Origin: Aquitalea pelogenes
Lineage (GTDB): Bacteria; Pseudomonadota; Gammaproteobacteria; Burkholderiales; Chromobacteriaceae
Assembly (NCBI RefSeq): GCF_001515305.1
Contig: NZ_LNQV01000041.1
Span: 1-38,453 of the forward strand
Reading direction: 5' to 3'
DNA length: 38,453 bases
In this document: positions 24,605 through 33,138 of the stretch, piece by piece
Layout of the letters: each line of letters begins with the position of its first letter
How positions within the stretch are numbered: the first letter of the stretch is position 1
Program-made: the position numbers and the translations under genes
Notes under the pieces: model-generated
What the model was told of the DNA's origin: nothing
Seen by the model: the letters and a program-made list of their open reading frames with translations, nothing else
Database searches by the model: none

Positions 24605-25938
24605 CTAGTTGCTGAGGCCTATCCCGTATTTCTTGACCAGACGGTACAAGGTGGCACGCGAGATGCCCAGCTCGCGCGCTGCCTTGCTGCTGTTCTGGCC
24701 ATGCAGCTCCAGCGCCATTTCCACCGCTCGCGCTCGGCATTGTCGCGGATGGCGCAAAGGCTGTTGCGCTGGGACGGCACGGCAATGCCGCCCAGCCCCA
24801 TGTCCTGGGGCCGGATGACCTTGCCGCTGGCCATGGCCAGCCCCTGGCTGATGCGGTTTGACATTTCGCGGATATTCCCCGGCCAGTCATGTTGCAACAT
24901 GATGGCCATTGCCTCGTACGACAGCCGTTTATTTGGCAAAGCCAGGCGCTGGGCGTTTTGCGCCAGCAGGTGCCTGGCCAGCAGGGGGATGTCGGAACGC
25001 CGCTCGCGCAAGGGCGGCAAATGCAGTTGGCAGACGCACAGGCGGTAGTACAGGTCTTGCCGGAAACGGCCGCTGCTGATTGCCGTGGGGAGGTCGACAT
25101 GGGTGGCCGACACCACTCGGGTGTCGATATTGCGGCTGCGATTGTCACCCAGCCGGTCTATGGTGCCCTCCTGCAGGAAGCGCAGCAGGTTGACCTGCGC
25201 TTCTATCGCCATGTCACCGATTTCATCCAGAAACAGCGTGCCGTTATGGGCAGCCTCGATACGGCCTATCCGGCCGGACGAGGCGCCGGTAAACGCGCCG
25301 CGCTCGTGGCCGAACAATTCCGACTGCACCAGATTGACCGGCAGGCCACCGCAGTTGACTGCCTGGAAGGGGCCGTCGGCCCGGTCGGAGTATTGATGTA
25401 ACAAGCGGGCCACCAGCTCTTTGCCACAGCCGGACTCGCCAGTAATGAGGACAGTGACATTGACGCGGGCCAGGCGGCGGATTTCCTGCCGCAAGCGCCG
25501 TATGCAGGCATGTTCGCCCACCAGCTGCTTGCCTTCCGCCGGTGCTTCTTCCTGTTGCAGATGGCGGCGGAGGCTGGTCTTGCCGTGCAGCCGCCCCAGC
25601 GTCACCGCCAGCCTGGCACTCTCCACCGGCAGGCAGTGGTAGTCGTAACAGCTGTCATTGATGAAACTGCGCACCGCCGGGTGCTCCAGCTGCTGACGGT
25701 CGGTCAGCAGCACCCATTCCATATCCAGTTGACTGCCCAGCTGTTGCAGCAGGTCCAGTTTGCGTTGCAGCTTGTTGTCCAGTAACAGCAGCCCTGCGCT
25801 GAAGGGGCCTGCCTGTCGCGGTTTGTGTTGCTGTATGTCGTGCAGGTGGGTGATGTGCCAGTGCTGCTGGTGCAAGTCCTGCAGCACGGGGTGCAAGGCA
25901 TCCGACCCCAGAGCCAGCAATGTTTTGCTCGATTTCAT
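24605..25938 (-). CDS. VpsR-like sigma-54 activator of the Fap locus, with apparent 1-bp frameshift
   Basis: The protein starts MKSSKTLLALGSDALH at 25938. The N-terminal 130 residues form a degenerate receiver-like domain with the CYDYHCLPVE segment seen in VpsR-type activators, many of which respond to cyclic di-GMP. The AAA+ domain follows: Walker A GESGCGKE (167-174), the sigma-54 contact loop GAFTGA (214-219) and Walker B LFLDEIGD. Near residue 407 the frame breaks. The uncorrected frame runs on to 24619 as nonsense, while a second frame reads VEMALELHGQNSSKAAREL then GISRATLYRLVKKYGIGLSN, a perfect Fis-type DNA-binding end with its stop at 24605-24607. Restoring one G (a C on the plus strand near 24724) joins them. 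As written, the protein would lack its DNA-binding domain. It lies 11 bp after fapF and faces the fap operon. Confidence 0.85.
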
Positions 25939-25949
25939 TGCCGGCTCCG

Positions 25950-27229
25950 TCAGAAGCGGTAGGGGAATTTCACCGAAAACGCATAGTTGGGGCTGTCCGG
26001 TGTCATGCCCAGGGACAGATTGGGAATGATGGAAAGCCGCTTGCTGTAGGCATAGGTCAGGCCCAGGTTCAGGTTGGCGGCATTGGCGCTGCTGCCCACC
26101 ACACTGCTCCAGCCGCTGCCTTGCTGCCGCACCCGCGCCTGACGACGATCTGCTGTGAATAGGACAGGCCAAGGCTGAGCTTGTCGTTCAGCGCAAAGGC
26201 AATGCCGGCACCCCAGTTCCAGCTGTCGCCCAGCCGCACGTCACCCGGCTGGGTTACCCCTGCCGTGGGGCTGATGTCGCTGAAATGGCCATCCAGATAA
26301 TGGGTGTAACCCACGCTGGCAAACAGCACGGCCGGGTCCACCGTCTTGACGAAGGACAGGCCGGTGGTGATGCCCCAGACGCCATTGCCGGTGGGCAGCC
26401 GGTCAGGCATGGACAGATTGTTGTTGCCGGCTGATTGCACCAGCTTGATGCCATAAGGGCTGCGCCCGGTAGGGGCTTTCACGCGCAAGCTCCACACCAC
26501 ATCCGGCCAGTCGGCGTTTTCTTCCACCAGCTTGTAACCCAGCCCCACACTGATATCGCCCAGGGTAGGCCCCTGACGTACCGAGCCTTGGGAAACCGTG
26601 CTGGCAGACCCGCCAGCCCCGCCTGAAAAATAAGTGGCGTCCCTTGCTATCCAGGGGACGTCGATGTCCAGCTGCCAGCGCGGGCTGGGCGAGTAACGGG
26701 TGGTGAGATCCAGCGTCAGGCTGTCGCTTACCACTTTGTCCAGGTTGATATTGCCCAGAAAGATGGAGTCCAGCGCCAGAAAGCCATTGAGCACCAGCTC
26801 GCGGGTGTCGTAATGGGTGTAGGTGAAACTGGGTTCGATGGAGAATTTGCCGGGGGCAAAACCGCTGGCTTCCTGATAGATGTCTTCCACACTCTTGGGC
26901 ACTTCACTGACCACCGGCAGTGCCGGGCCATTGTTGCCCGCCATGGCAGTGGCGTTTGCCGGGGTATCGGGGCCGGGGCTTCTGCTGCCAGCACCGTTAT
27001 TGCCGGTGCTGGTGGCGGCCACCTGGCCATCACGGCGGTTTAGTCCTGCCAGCTGCTGTTCCAGTTGGCGTATGCGCTGTTCCTGCTGGCGGTTGGTCTG
27101 TGCCAGATCGCTGATTTGTTGCTGCAGGCTTTCCAGGCTGATATCGGCGTGAACCTGCATGGGAAAAGACAAGGACAGTGCGGCAAGAAACAGGCTGTTT
27201 CGCGCGCAGTGCAAGGTAGTCGGCTGCAT
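25950..27229 (-). CDS. fapF: FapF-like outer-membrane amyloid exporter, with apparent 1-bp frameshift
   Basis: The protein starts MQPTTLHCARNSLFLAALSL at 27229, with a signal peptide ending near QVHA-DISLE. A coiled coil of about 45 residues follows (LESLQQQISDLAQTNRQQEQ and on), which in FapF forms the trimeric periplasmic plug. A linker and a beta-barrel of amphipathic strands come next. The long frame loses homology after LSYSQQIVV. A second frame then continues with VVGSSANAANLNLGLTYAY and ends FSVKFPYRF, with the terminal Phe typical of outer-membrane proteins. One G is missing in the run at 26132-26134 (CCC on the plus strand). Without it the barrel loses its last strands and cannot insert normally. 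In Pseudomonas fapF is the last gene on the same strand as fapA-E; here it is on the opposite strand with the regulator. Confidence 0.83.
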
Positions 27230-27562
27230 GATGGTTTCCTTGGCGTGCTGGTGCGGCTGGCCCACCTGTATCCCCGGCTTGTGCTGGCAGCCGGATGCAG
27301 CAAGAAGACTTCCCCGCTACCACATCGGTAGTTTGATGATGCCCCTTGGATATTTCATATGATATTAATTTAAACAGTATTAATTATTACTTTCTTGTTC
27401 ATTCTAGTTGCTGCCCAAGCCAAAGCAAGCCCTACCAAGTTGTCATTGACATTATTTGCTGCATGGTAATTGCCCCTGCTGCCTGCTTCAGGCGGAAAAC
27501 CGGCTGTTGCAACAGGGTAAAGTGCAGCCCGGTCGGGCCATGAATCAATGGATGGCGGAACA
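27230..27562. other. AT-rich upstream region of fapF
   Basis: No gene is visible. Bases 27340-27480 are markedly AT-rich (for example atattaatttaaacag) against GC-rich surroundings, as is common for silenced or bent control DNA. It contains the weak sigma-54 candidate at 27299-27314 for the fapF-regulator pair. Confidence 0.5.
27299..27314 (-). promoter_or_regulatory. Weak sigma-54 promoter candidate for fapF-regulator
   Basis: On the minus strand GGGAAGTCTTCTTGCT has GG and GC ten bases apart and a perfect -12 half (TTGCT), but a poor -24 half compared with TGGCACG. It would start transcription near 27287, about 58 bp before fapF. If real, the activator would switch on its own operon. Confidence 0.3.
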
Positions 27563-27590
27563 GGAAAACACCCCGCGAACGGGCGGGGTG
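27563..27590 (-). terminator. Rho-independent terminator after the ABC-F gene
   Basis: On the minus strand CACCCCGC (27590-27583) and GCGGGGTG (27576-27569) form an 8-bp stem with a 6-base loop, followed by TTTTCC. It lies 12 bp after the ABC-F stop codon and ends that transcript. Confidence 0.85.
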
Positions 27591-27601
27591 TGGTGTGGGA
27601 A

Positions 27602-29356
27602 TCAACGGCAGTCGGACTGCAAGACAGCTGGCGGTCTTCGTGAATTGAAAGGCGGAAATTCCTGTTGTCGGCCTTGCTTATGCTGCCGTCTGGCGTTTGC
27701 CCGCCGCTTCTTCACGGCGCGCTTGGCTTCTGCCAGCAGGTAAACTTGGTAGTCGTCCAGGTCGCCGTCAAAGTCGCTGACACCGCCGCGCGACACCATC
27801 CAGAACTCGTCACACACGGCGCGCAGCAGGGCGCGGTCGTGGCTGACCAGCATCACCGAACCTTCAAATTCGTTGAGCGCCACGCTGAGTGCTTCGCGGG
27901 TGGCCAGGTCCAGGTGGTTGGTCGGTTCATCCAGCAGCAGCAGGTTGGGGCGCAGCCATACAATCATGCACAGCACCAGTCGGGCCTTTTCGCCGCCGCT
28001 CATGCTGCCCACCGCCTGCTTGACCATGTCGCCGCTGAAATTGAAGGTGCCAAGGAAGTTGCGCAAACCCTGCTCGCGGCAGTCGTTTGCGGGCGGGCGC
28101 AGCTGGGCTGGCGTTTCCCGCACCAGGCGCAGCATGTGCTGCAGCGGGTCGTCTTCCGGGCGCAATACGTCCAGCTCCTGCTGCGAGAAGTAGCCGATGC
28201 TCAGGCCCTTGCCACGGATGATTTCGCCGCTGGTGGCTTTCAATGCTTCGGCCACCGTTTTCACCAGCGTGGACTTGCCCTGACCGTTGGCCCCCAGGAT
28301 GCCGATGCGCTGGCCGGCCAGCACCGAACGGTTCACCCCTTTGACAATCACGGTAGGCGGCGTGCCTGCCGGTGCATCTGCCGCTGCCGGATAGCCGAAT
28401 GATGCCTGCGACATGGTCAGCATGGGGTTGGGCAGGCTACCCGGTTCCTTGAATTCAAACTGGAATTCCGCATCGGCCAATACCGGCGCAATCTTCTCCA
28501 TGCGCTCCAGCGCCTTCACCCGGCTTTGCGCCTGCTTGGCCTTGCTGGCCTTGGCCTTGAAGCGGTCGATGAATTTTTGCAGGTGGGCCATCTTTTCCTG
28601 CTGCTTGGCCTGTGCGGCCTGCTGCAGAATCATCTGCTCGGCGCGCATGTCCTCGAACTTGCTGTAATTACCGCCGTAGCGCACCAGCTTGCCGTGGTCG
28701 ATATGCAGGGTGACGTTGGTGACGGCATCCAGGAATTCGCGGTCATGGCTGATGACCACCATGGTGCCGCTGTATTGCTTGAGCCACGCTTCCAGCCACA
28801 CCAGTGCGTCCAGGTCCAGGTGGTTGGTGGGTTCGTCCAGCAGCAGCAAGTCGGAAGGGCACATCAGCGCCCGCGCCAATTGCAGGCGCATGCGCCAGCC
28901 GCCGGAGAAGCTGTTCACCGGCTGATCCAGCTCCGCCACGCTGAAACCCAGGCCCAGAATCAGCGCCTGTGCCCGCGCCGGTGCGTCATGCTCGCCGGCA
29001 TCATTCAGCGCGGTATAGGCATGGGCCATGCGCATGTAGTCTTCACCCGCTTCGGCCTCGGCCACTTCGCGCCGTGCCGCCAGCAAGGTGAGGTCGCCTT
29101 CCACCACGAATTCCGTGGCGCTTTGCGTGGTTTCCGGCATGTCCTGCGCCACTTGCGCCATGCGCCACTGGCTGGGAATGGAAAAATCGCCACCGTCTTC
29201 GTGCAGATTGCCGTTGAGCACGGCAAACAGCGATGACTTGCCCGCGCCGTTACGCCCGACAAGGCCGACTTTCTCGCCGGGGTTGATGCTGACAGTTGCG
29301 TTGTCCAGCAGGACTTTGGTGCCGCGACGCAAGGCCACGTTTTTCAGGATGATCAT
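27602..29356 (-). CDS. ABC-F family ATPase (YheS/Uup-like ribosome-associated)
   Basis: A soluble protein with two ABC domains and no membrane segments, 584 residues as read. Walker A sites are GRNGAGKSSL (about residue 35) and GANGQGKSTLV; signatures are FSGGWRMRLQLARAL and MSGGEKARLVL; Walker B sites are LLLLDEPTNHLD in both halves. The interdomain linker is a lysine/glutamine-rich coiled coil (QQAAQAKQQEKMAHLQKF). ABC-F proteins bind the ribosomal E site and resolve stalled or antibiotic-bound ribosomes; the YheS branch matches best. The C-terminal extension found in E. coli YheS is missing. The tail after KRAV may be frameshifted: restoring one C near 27713 would give a short EEAAGKRQTAA end with the stop at 27678. 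The start at 29356 is MIILKNVALRRG. Confidence 0.92.
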   Translation of the reverse strand: MIILKNVALRRGTKVLLDNATVSINPGEKVGLVGRNGAGKSSLFAVLNGNLHEDGGDFSIPSQWRMAQVAQDMPETTQSATEFVVEGDLTLLAARREVAEAEAGEDYMRMAHAYTALNDAGEHDAPARAQALILGLGFSVAELDQPVNSFSGGWRMRLQLARALMCPSDLLLLDEPTNHLDLDALVWLEAWLKQYSGTMVVISHDREFLDAVTNVTLHIDHGKLVRYGGNYSKFEDMRAEQMILQQAAQAKQQEKMAHLQKFIDRFKAKASKAKQAQSRVKALERMEKIAPVLADAEFQFEFKEPGSLPNPMLTMSQASFGYPAAADAPAGTPPTVIVKGVNRSVLAGQRIGILGANGQGKSTLVKTVAEALKATSGEIIRGKGLSIGYFSQQELDVLRPEDDPLQHMLRLVRETPAQLRPPANDCREQGLRNFLGTFNFSGDMVKQAVGSMSGGEKARLVLCMIVWLRPNLLLLDEPTNHLDLATREALSVALNEFEGSVMLVSHDRALLRAVCDEFWMVSRGGVSDFDGDLDDYQVYLLAEAKRAVKKRRANARRQHKQGRQQEFPPFNSRRPPAVLQSDCR

Positions 29357-29434
29357 GAGGGAATGCCGTGCTGCAAGGTTTGGGTGGCGAATAGCGGTAG
29401 CCCGGCGTTTACTTTCGTCGCGACGGAGTGCCAG

Positions 29435-29471
29435 GAAAAAACACCGCCCTCAGGCACATGGGCCGAGGGCG
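29435..29471 (-). terminator. Hairpin with T-run upstream of the ABC-F gene (terminator or attenuator)
   Basis: CGCCCTC and GAGGGCG (29445-29451 and 29465-29471) form a 7-bp stem with a 13-base loop. On the minus strand it is followed by GTG and six T residues (29440-29435). It lies 79-115 bp before the ABC-F start. It may terminate the SnoaL-like gene or, if the ABC-F promoter lies upstream, act as a leader attenuator. Confidence 0.6.
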
Positions 29472-29578
29472 AAGTGGGGATTATACGCAGATGCTTCCTG
29501 CGCCGTGCGGGCTTCTGCCTATGGCCTCATGTTCTGCGCTTTGTCGACTGAGCGGGCACGGGCCGGGATGAAAGTGTT

Positions 29579-29620
29579 GCGGCGGAACACCCCGCTAAAT
29601 CCTGGGGCTTCCGTCCTGCG
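29579..29620. repeat. Palindromic intergenic repeat, type A copy 1
   Basis: A 42-bp element beginning GCGGCGGAACACCCC, then a short loop, then GGGGCTTCCGTCCTGCG. It is nearly identical to 37874-37915. The dyad is GGCGGAA..CCCC with GGGG..TTCCGYC. It lies 14 bp from a type B copy. Confidence 0.75.
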
Positions 29621-29634
29621 TGACAGGCGGGGAG

Positions 29635-29661
29635 GGTGGATGCCCCGGCGGGCGATCCACC
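29635..29661. repeat. Palindromic intergenic repeat, type B copy 1
   Basis: GGTGGATGCCCC, a short loop, then GGGCGATCCACC. It is identical to 31064-31091 apart from one base in the G-run, and related to 32848-32875. Such REP-like elements sit between genes and can form stable mRNA stems. Confidence 0.8.
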
Positions 29662-29681
29662 ATGGCGTGGTGTGTGGCCTG

Positions 29682-30086
29682 TCAATCCGGGCTGAAGCGG
29701 TCGCCAAGGTCGGCACGGATGGTGTGGGTGTCGTAGATGATGACCAGCTTTTCAATCAGGCCATCCGCATTGAAGTCGAACACGTCCACGCAATCAAAGC
29801 TGACAGTGCTTTGGTCTTTCAGCACCCAGTCATAGCGGAAATAAGCCGTGGCACGGCGGCTGCCCTGGCTGCTGTGGAAGAGGTCCAGCAGGGTGATCTT
29901 GCTGTTGCCGGAAGCCTCGGCCAGCTTGCGGTAAAACGATGCGGGGCTGACCCATCCCAACAGGGGAGAATAAATGGTGGCCTGCGGGGCAAACAGGGCG
30001 ACCACCCCGTCAACATTGCTCTGTTCAAGTGCCTGCAGGTAGTCTGTCAGCCTGGCTGCATACTGCGCCGTATCGATACCGGACAT
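29682..30086 (-). CDS. SnoaL-like (NTF2 fold) protein
   Basis: A 134-residue soluble protein with the alpha+beta cone fold of the SnoaL-like/NTF2 group. An N-terminal helix pair (AARLTDYLQALEQSNVDGVV) leads to ALFAPQATIYSPLLG, and alternating strands end in DFNADGLIEKLVIIYDTH. The family includes small-molecule isomerases, hydrolases and non-enzymatic binders, so no reaction can be assigned. It is divergent from a LysR gene starting 48 bp away, so that regulator probably controls it. A terminator-like hairpin and two palindromic repeats follow it. Confidence 0.8.
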   Translation of the reverse strand: MSGIDTAQYAARLTDYLQALEQSNVDGVVALFAPQATIYSPLLGWVSPASFYRKLAEASGNSKITLLDLFHSSQGSRRATAYFRYDWVLKDQSTVSFDCVDVFDFNADGLIEKLVIIYDTHTIRADLGDRFSPD

Positions 30087-30133
30087 TGCTGTATTCCTTG
30101 TTTGGTGTGAGCCATCACCTTAGCCATTTGCCC

Positions 30134-31063
30134 ATGAGCCGAATATCGACAAATTCTGAAGCCGGATATGCAGCGGATGCATACCCGCTTGGCGAACTGA
30201 CCAAACCCCTGCCATCCATCATGGGCTTACAGGCCTTTGTCGCCGTTGCCCAGCTGGGCAGCCTGTCGCGTGCCGCCACCCAGCTGCACCGCACCCAGGG
30301 CGCGGTGAGCCGCCAGATCCAGCAACTGGAGCAGTACTACCAGCTTGCCTTGTTCCGGCGCAGCGCCAGCGGCATGCAGCTGAGCCCGGAAGGCGAGCAA
30401 CTGCAACAGCTTGCCCGGCGGGTATTGGCCGAGCTGTCCGCGTTTTCGCAGCTGGCCAGCCGGCAGCAGCAAGTCATTCGCCTGCGTCTGCCATCCACGC
30501 TTGCACTGCGCTGGTTCCTGCCACGGCTGGACAGCCTGCAACAGTTGCTGCCCGGCATCCGCATCGACATCAGCACCTCCATTAGCGATACCCCCGACTT
30601 TACCGGCACCGAGCTGGACGCCATGCTGGTGCGCGGCGACGGCCAATGGCATGGCCTGCATGCCGAACGGCTGTTTGCCGAACACCTTACCCCGATGTGC
30701 TGCCCGGCACTGGCGCGCGAGTTGCACAGACCGGCTGACATGCAACAGCACTGCCTGATTCATGCCGATGCCGGCCAGCAAGCGTGGCAGGGCTGGTGGC
30801 GGCAATATGGCAGCGGGGAAATGGCAGGGCGGCAAGTCGAGTTCGACTCGCTGGAATCCGCCACCGGGGCTGCGGTACTGGGTTACGGCATTGCGCTGGG
30901 AGACCCGCGCCTGGCACAAGACCGGCTGGCCAGCGGCGAGCTGGTGATGCCCTTTGCCGCCATGACCACCAGCACGCTGGCTTATTTTCTGGTGATGCCC
31001 GAGCCTGGCCGCCACAGCCCCAAGCTGCGCGAGCTGAGCGAAGCCCTGCTGGCCCTGGCATAA
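30134..31063 (+). CDS. LysR-family regulator (GcvA-like)
   Basis: A 309-residue LTTR. The winged HTH lies at about residues 30-90 (MGLQAFVAVAQLGSLSRAA, then QLHRTQGAVSRQIQQLE) and the substrate-binding domain follows. The segment SISDTPDFTGTELDAMLVRGDGQW and the ending with LAYFLVMPEPGR are of the GcvA/AmpR-like branch. The open frame reaches back to 30029, but that overlaps the divergent SnoaL gene. The ATG at 30134 is the first outside it, and the 24-30 residues before the HTH suggest the real start might even be the internal ATG at MGLQAF. The likely target is the SnoaL-like gene; the effector is unknown. The stop is directly followed by a palindromic repeat. Confidence 0.85.
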   Translation: MSRISTNSEAGYAADAYPLGELTKPLPSIMGLQAFVAVAQLGSLSRAATQLHRTQGAVSRQIQQLEQYYQLALFRRSASGMQLSPEGEQLQQLARRVLAELSAFSQLASRQQQVIRLRLPSTLALRWFLPRLDSLQQLLPGIRIDISTSISDTPDFTGTELDAMLVRGDGQWHGLHAERLFAEHLTPMCCPALARELHRPADMQQHCLIHADAGQQAWQGWWRQYGSGEMAGRQVEFDSLESATGAAVLGYGIALGDPRLAQDRLASGELVMPFAAMTTSTLAYFLVMPEPGRHSPKLRELSEALLALA

Positions 31064-31091
31064 GGTGGATGCCCCGGCGGGGCGATCCACC
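31064..31091. repeat. Palindromic intergenic repeat, type B copy 2
   Basis: GGTGGATGCCCC, loop GGC, then GGGGCGATCCACC: an almost perfect dyad starting at the base after the lysR stop codon. It lies between convergent lysR and alcohol dehydrogenase genes and could serve as a bidirectional transcript end. Confidence 0.85.
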
Positions 31092-31126
31092 ATGCGCATG
31101 ACCGCAAGCGGCAGGCTGACGGGGAG

Positions 31127-32167
31127 TCAGAACTCCGTCACCACCGTTACCCCGGCCACCTCGAACCTATCCATATTCATCAGCACCTCAATCGACTGTT
31201 CAAGGCTGATGGTGCGGCCAATCAGCTGCTCCGGTGCCAGCTTGCCCGCGGCCATCATGGCGAACATGGCATCGTAACGATGCGCCTGCATGCCGTGGCT
31301 GCCCAGGATTTCCAGCTCGTGCGCAATCACCTTGCTCATCGGAACGGCCGGGGTGCTGTGCTCGCCCAGCATCAGGCCCACCTGCACGTGCTTGCCGCGC
31401 TTGCGCAGATTGCTGATCGAGTTGAAGCAAGTGACCGGATGGCCTAGCGCATCCAGTGACACATGCGCACCACCGCGGCTGATGTCCATCACCGCTTCAA
31501 CCACATCCGGCACCTTGCTGGCATTCACCGTGGCCACCGCCCCCAGCTTGCGCGCCAGTTCCAGCTTGTCGTCCGAAATATCAATGGCAATCACATTCGC
31601 CCCGATGGCATTGGCAATCATGATGGCAGACAGCCCAACGCCACCGCAGCCATGCACTGCCACCCACTGCCCGGCCGAGGTTTTGCCCTGATCCACCACC
31701 GCACGAAACGATGTCACAAAACGGCATCCCAGGCTGGCTGCGGTGGTGAAATCCAGCGACTCCGGCAAGGCCACCAGATTGATGTCCGCCTGATGGATGG
31801 ACACATACTCGGCAAACGAACCCCAGTGGGTGAAGCCGGGCTGGAACTGGTGGTCGCACACCTGATGATTACCCGAATGACACTCCGGGCAATGGCCACA
31901 GCCAGCCACAAACGGCACCGTGACCCGATCGCCAATCTTCCATTTGCCCACCTGCTTGCCAACCGCCGTCACCACCCCGGAAAACTCATGACCGGGCACA
32001 TGCGGCAGCTGAATGTCCGGGTCGTGGCCAACCCAGCCATGCCAGTCACTACGGCACACGCCGGTTGCCATCACCTGGATCACCACACCGCTGTTATCCG
32101 GCGTCGGGTCCGGCACGGTGGTCAGTTGCGGCGGGGCCGAAAACGATTCGTAAACAATGGCTTTCAT
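31127..32167 (-). CDS. Zinc-dependent alcohol dehydrogenase (MDR superfamily)
   Basis: A 346-residue medium-chain dehydrogenase/reductase. The catalytic-zinc region reads [10 protein letters not shown] and PGHEFSGVV. The structural-zinc loop has four cysteines in [15 protein letters not shown]. The Rossmann fold has [13 protein letters not shown] and an acidic residue after it (AIDIS), indicating NAD(H). The substrate is an alcohol/aldehyde pair that cannot be named from the sequence. The ATG at 32167 (MKAIVYESF) has GAGGAGTACTGC upstream; the frame open to 32194 adds nothing conserved. It is divergent from an Lrp/AsnC regulator 135 bp away, which probably controls it. Confidence 0.92.
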   Translation of the reverse strand: MKAIVYESFSAPPQLTTVPDPTPDNSGVVIQVMATGVCRSDWHGWVGHDPDIQLPHVPGHEFSGVVTAVGKQVGKWKIGDRVTVPFVAGCGHCPECHSGNHQVCDHQFQPGFTHWGSFAEYVSIHQADINLVALPESLDFTTAASLGCRFVTSFRAVVDQGKTSAGQWVAVHGCGGVGLSAIMIANAIGANVIAIDISDDKLELARKLGAVATVNASKVPDVVEAVMDISRGGAHVSLDALGHPVTCFNSISNLRKRGKHVQVGLMLGEHSTPAVPMSKVIAHELEILGSHGMQAHRYDAMFAMMAAGKLAPEQLIGRTISLEQSIEVLMNMDRFEVAGVTVVTEF

Positions 32168-32264
32168 GCAGTACTCCTCAGTGGAATGGTGCATTTATTG
32201 TGAACGTTTCCCCAGAAATTACCTGTCAGATTGCCATTGGAATAAGCCGTAATCTGAAATAGGA

Positions 32265-32290
32265 TTTCACTCACCAACTAGCCGGTGAAA
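32265..32290. promoter_or_regulatory. Inverted repeat upstream of the Lrp/AsnC gene
   Basis: TTTCAC (32265-32270) and GTGAAA (32285-32290) form a perfect 6-bp dyad with a 14-bp spacer in the shared promoter region of the Lrp-type gene and the alcohol dehydrogenase gene. It may be an autoregulatory site. It also covers the alternative GTG start at 32285. Confidence 0.35.
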
Positions 32291-32302
32291 GCTTTCTTCA
32301 AA

Positions 32303-32788
32303 ATGACCGACCTCGACAAAGTAGACCTCGCCATCGCCGACAAGCTGCAACAGGATGGCCGCCTGTCCAACGCCAAGCTGGCCGAACAATTTGCCATGAG
32401 CGAAGCCTCCTGCTGGCGACGGCAGAAGCGGCTGGAAGAGCTGGGGGTTATCGAGGGTTACAAAGCGGTACTGAACCGGCGCAAACTGGGAATAGGGGTG
32501 ATGGCCTTTGTGCAGATTGTCTGCACCCAGCACAGCGAAGAAGCCACCGCCGCATTCGAACGCATCATCCAGGCCTGCCCGCAGATACTGGCCTGCCATA
32601 ACACCACCGGCGAAGCCGACTTCCTGCTGCAAGTGGTCGCACGCGACCTGGATGACTACAGCCGCTTTGTCGAGAAAGTACTGCGCAAATTACCGGGGGT
32701 GTTCAGCATCCGCAGCAATATCTCGCTCAGGGAAATAAAGGTGATGAACAAGCTGCCCATCACCGATATCGAGCCAGGCCATGGCTGA
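32303..32788 (+). CDS. Lrp/AsnC-family transcriptional regulator
   Basis: A 161-residue regulator from the ATG at 32303 (MTDLDKVDLAIADKLQQDGR). The AsnC-type HTH spans about residues 4-60, with LSNAKLAEQFAMSEASCWRR. A RAM (ligand-binding, oligomerisation) domain follows (VMAFVQIVCTQ to the C-terminus), with the usual GEADFLLQVVARDLDDY segment. A GTG six codons upstream is possible but lies in a dyad and has no ribosome site. Such regulators form octamers that sense amino acids. The divergent zinc alcohol dehydrogenase is the natural target. Confidence 0.9.
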   Translation: MTDLDKVDLAIADKLQQDGRLSNAKLAEQFAMSEASCWRRQKRLEELGVIEGYKAVLNRRKLGIGVMAFVQIVCTQHSEEATAAFERIIQACPQILACHNTTGEADFLLQVVARDLDDYSRFVEKVLRKLPGVFSIRSNISLREIKVMNKLPITDIEPGHG

Positions 32789-32847
32789 ATGGCCATGACC
32801 TGTGTGGGTGGGTGGTGTTTGACGGGAGAGGGGGGCTGTTGCCGTAG

Positions 32848-32875
32848 GGCGGATGCCCCACAGGGGCGATCCGTC
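32848..32875. repeat. Palindromic intergenic repeat, type B copy 3 (diverged)
   Basis: GGCGGATGCCCC, loop ACA, GGGGCGATCCGTC. It is a diverged relative of the copies at 29635 and 31064, with the dyad mostly kept. It lies at the last stretch of typical GC-rich sequence before composition falls. Between 32876 and 33072 no gene is visible. Confidence 0.75.
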
Positions 32876-33072
32876 GGGGTATAGGATGATGGTGCGGAGT
32901 GATTGGTCGTTGGCAGCATTTCGGCCAAAGCTGTCTTTCAGGCAGGGGGCATCATCTGGCCGTTCGATGGCCATGACCGGCCTCCTCGCCAACTATTCCC
33001 AAGTGTCTAGAAGTGCTGTGCTGATTCAACTCTCAGTTTATGTCGAAGTACTAAGGCATCGATAAAACCAAT

Positions 33073-33126
33073 ATGATTGTCAGCTCCAACCAATTCTCTG
33101 CCGAAGCTGATGTAACTGGTAAGTAA
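33073..33126 (+). CDS. Possible 17-codon leader ORF before the STAND-nuclease gene
   Basis: ATG at 33073 opens a frame MIVSSNQFSAEADVTGK with a stop at 33124-33126. Its end sits on the AAGG ribosome site of the large gene, 13 bp before that start codon. It could couple translation or be chance; there is no good ribosome site of its own. Confidence 0.2.
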   Translation: MIVSSNQFSAEADVTGK

Positions 33127-33138
33127 GGCTCCTCATTT

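Noticed and set aside
29579-31091. CRISPR-like array formed by the repeated palindromes
   Set aside because: Copies are spread over kilobases between genes with irregular spacing; there are no uniform spacers and no cas genes.
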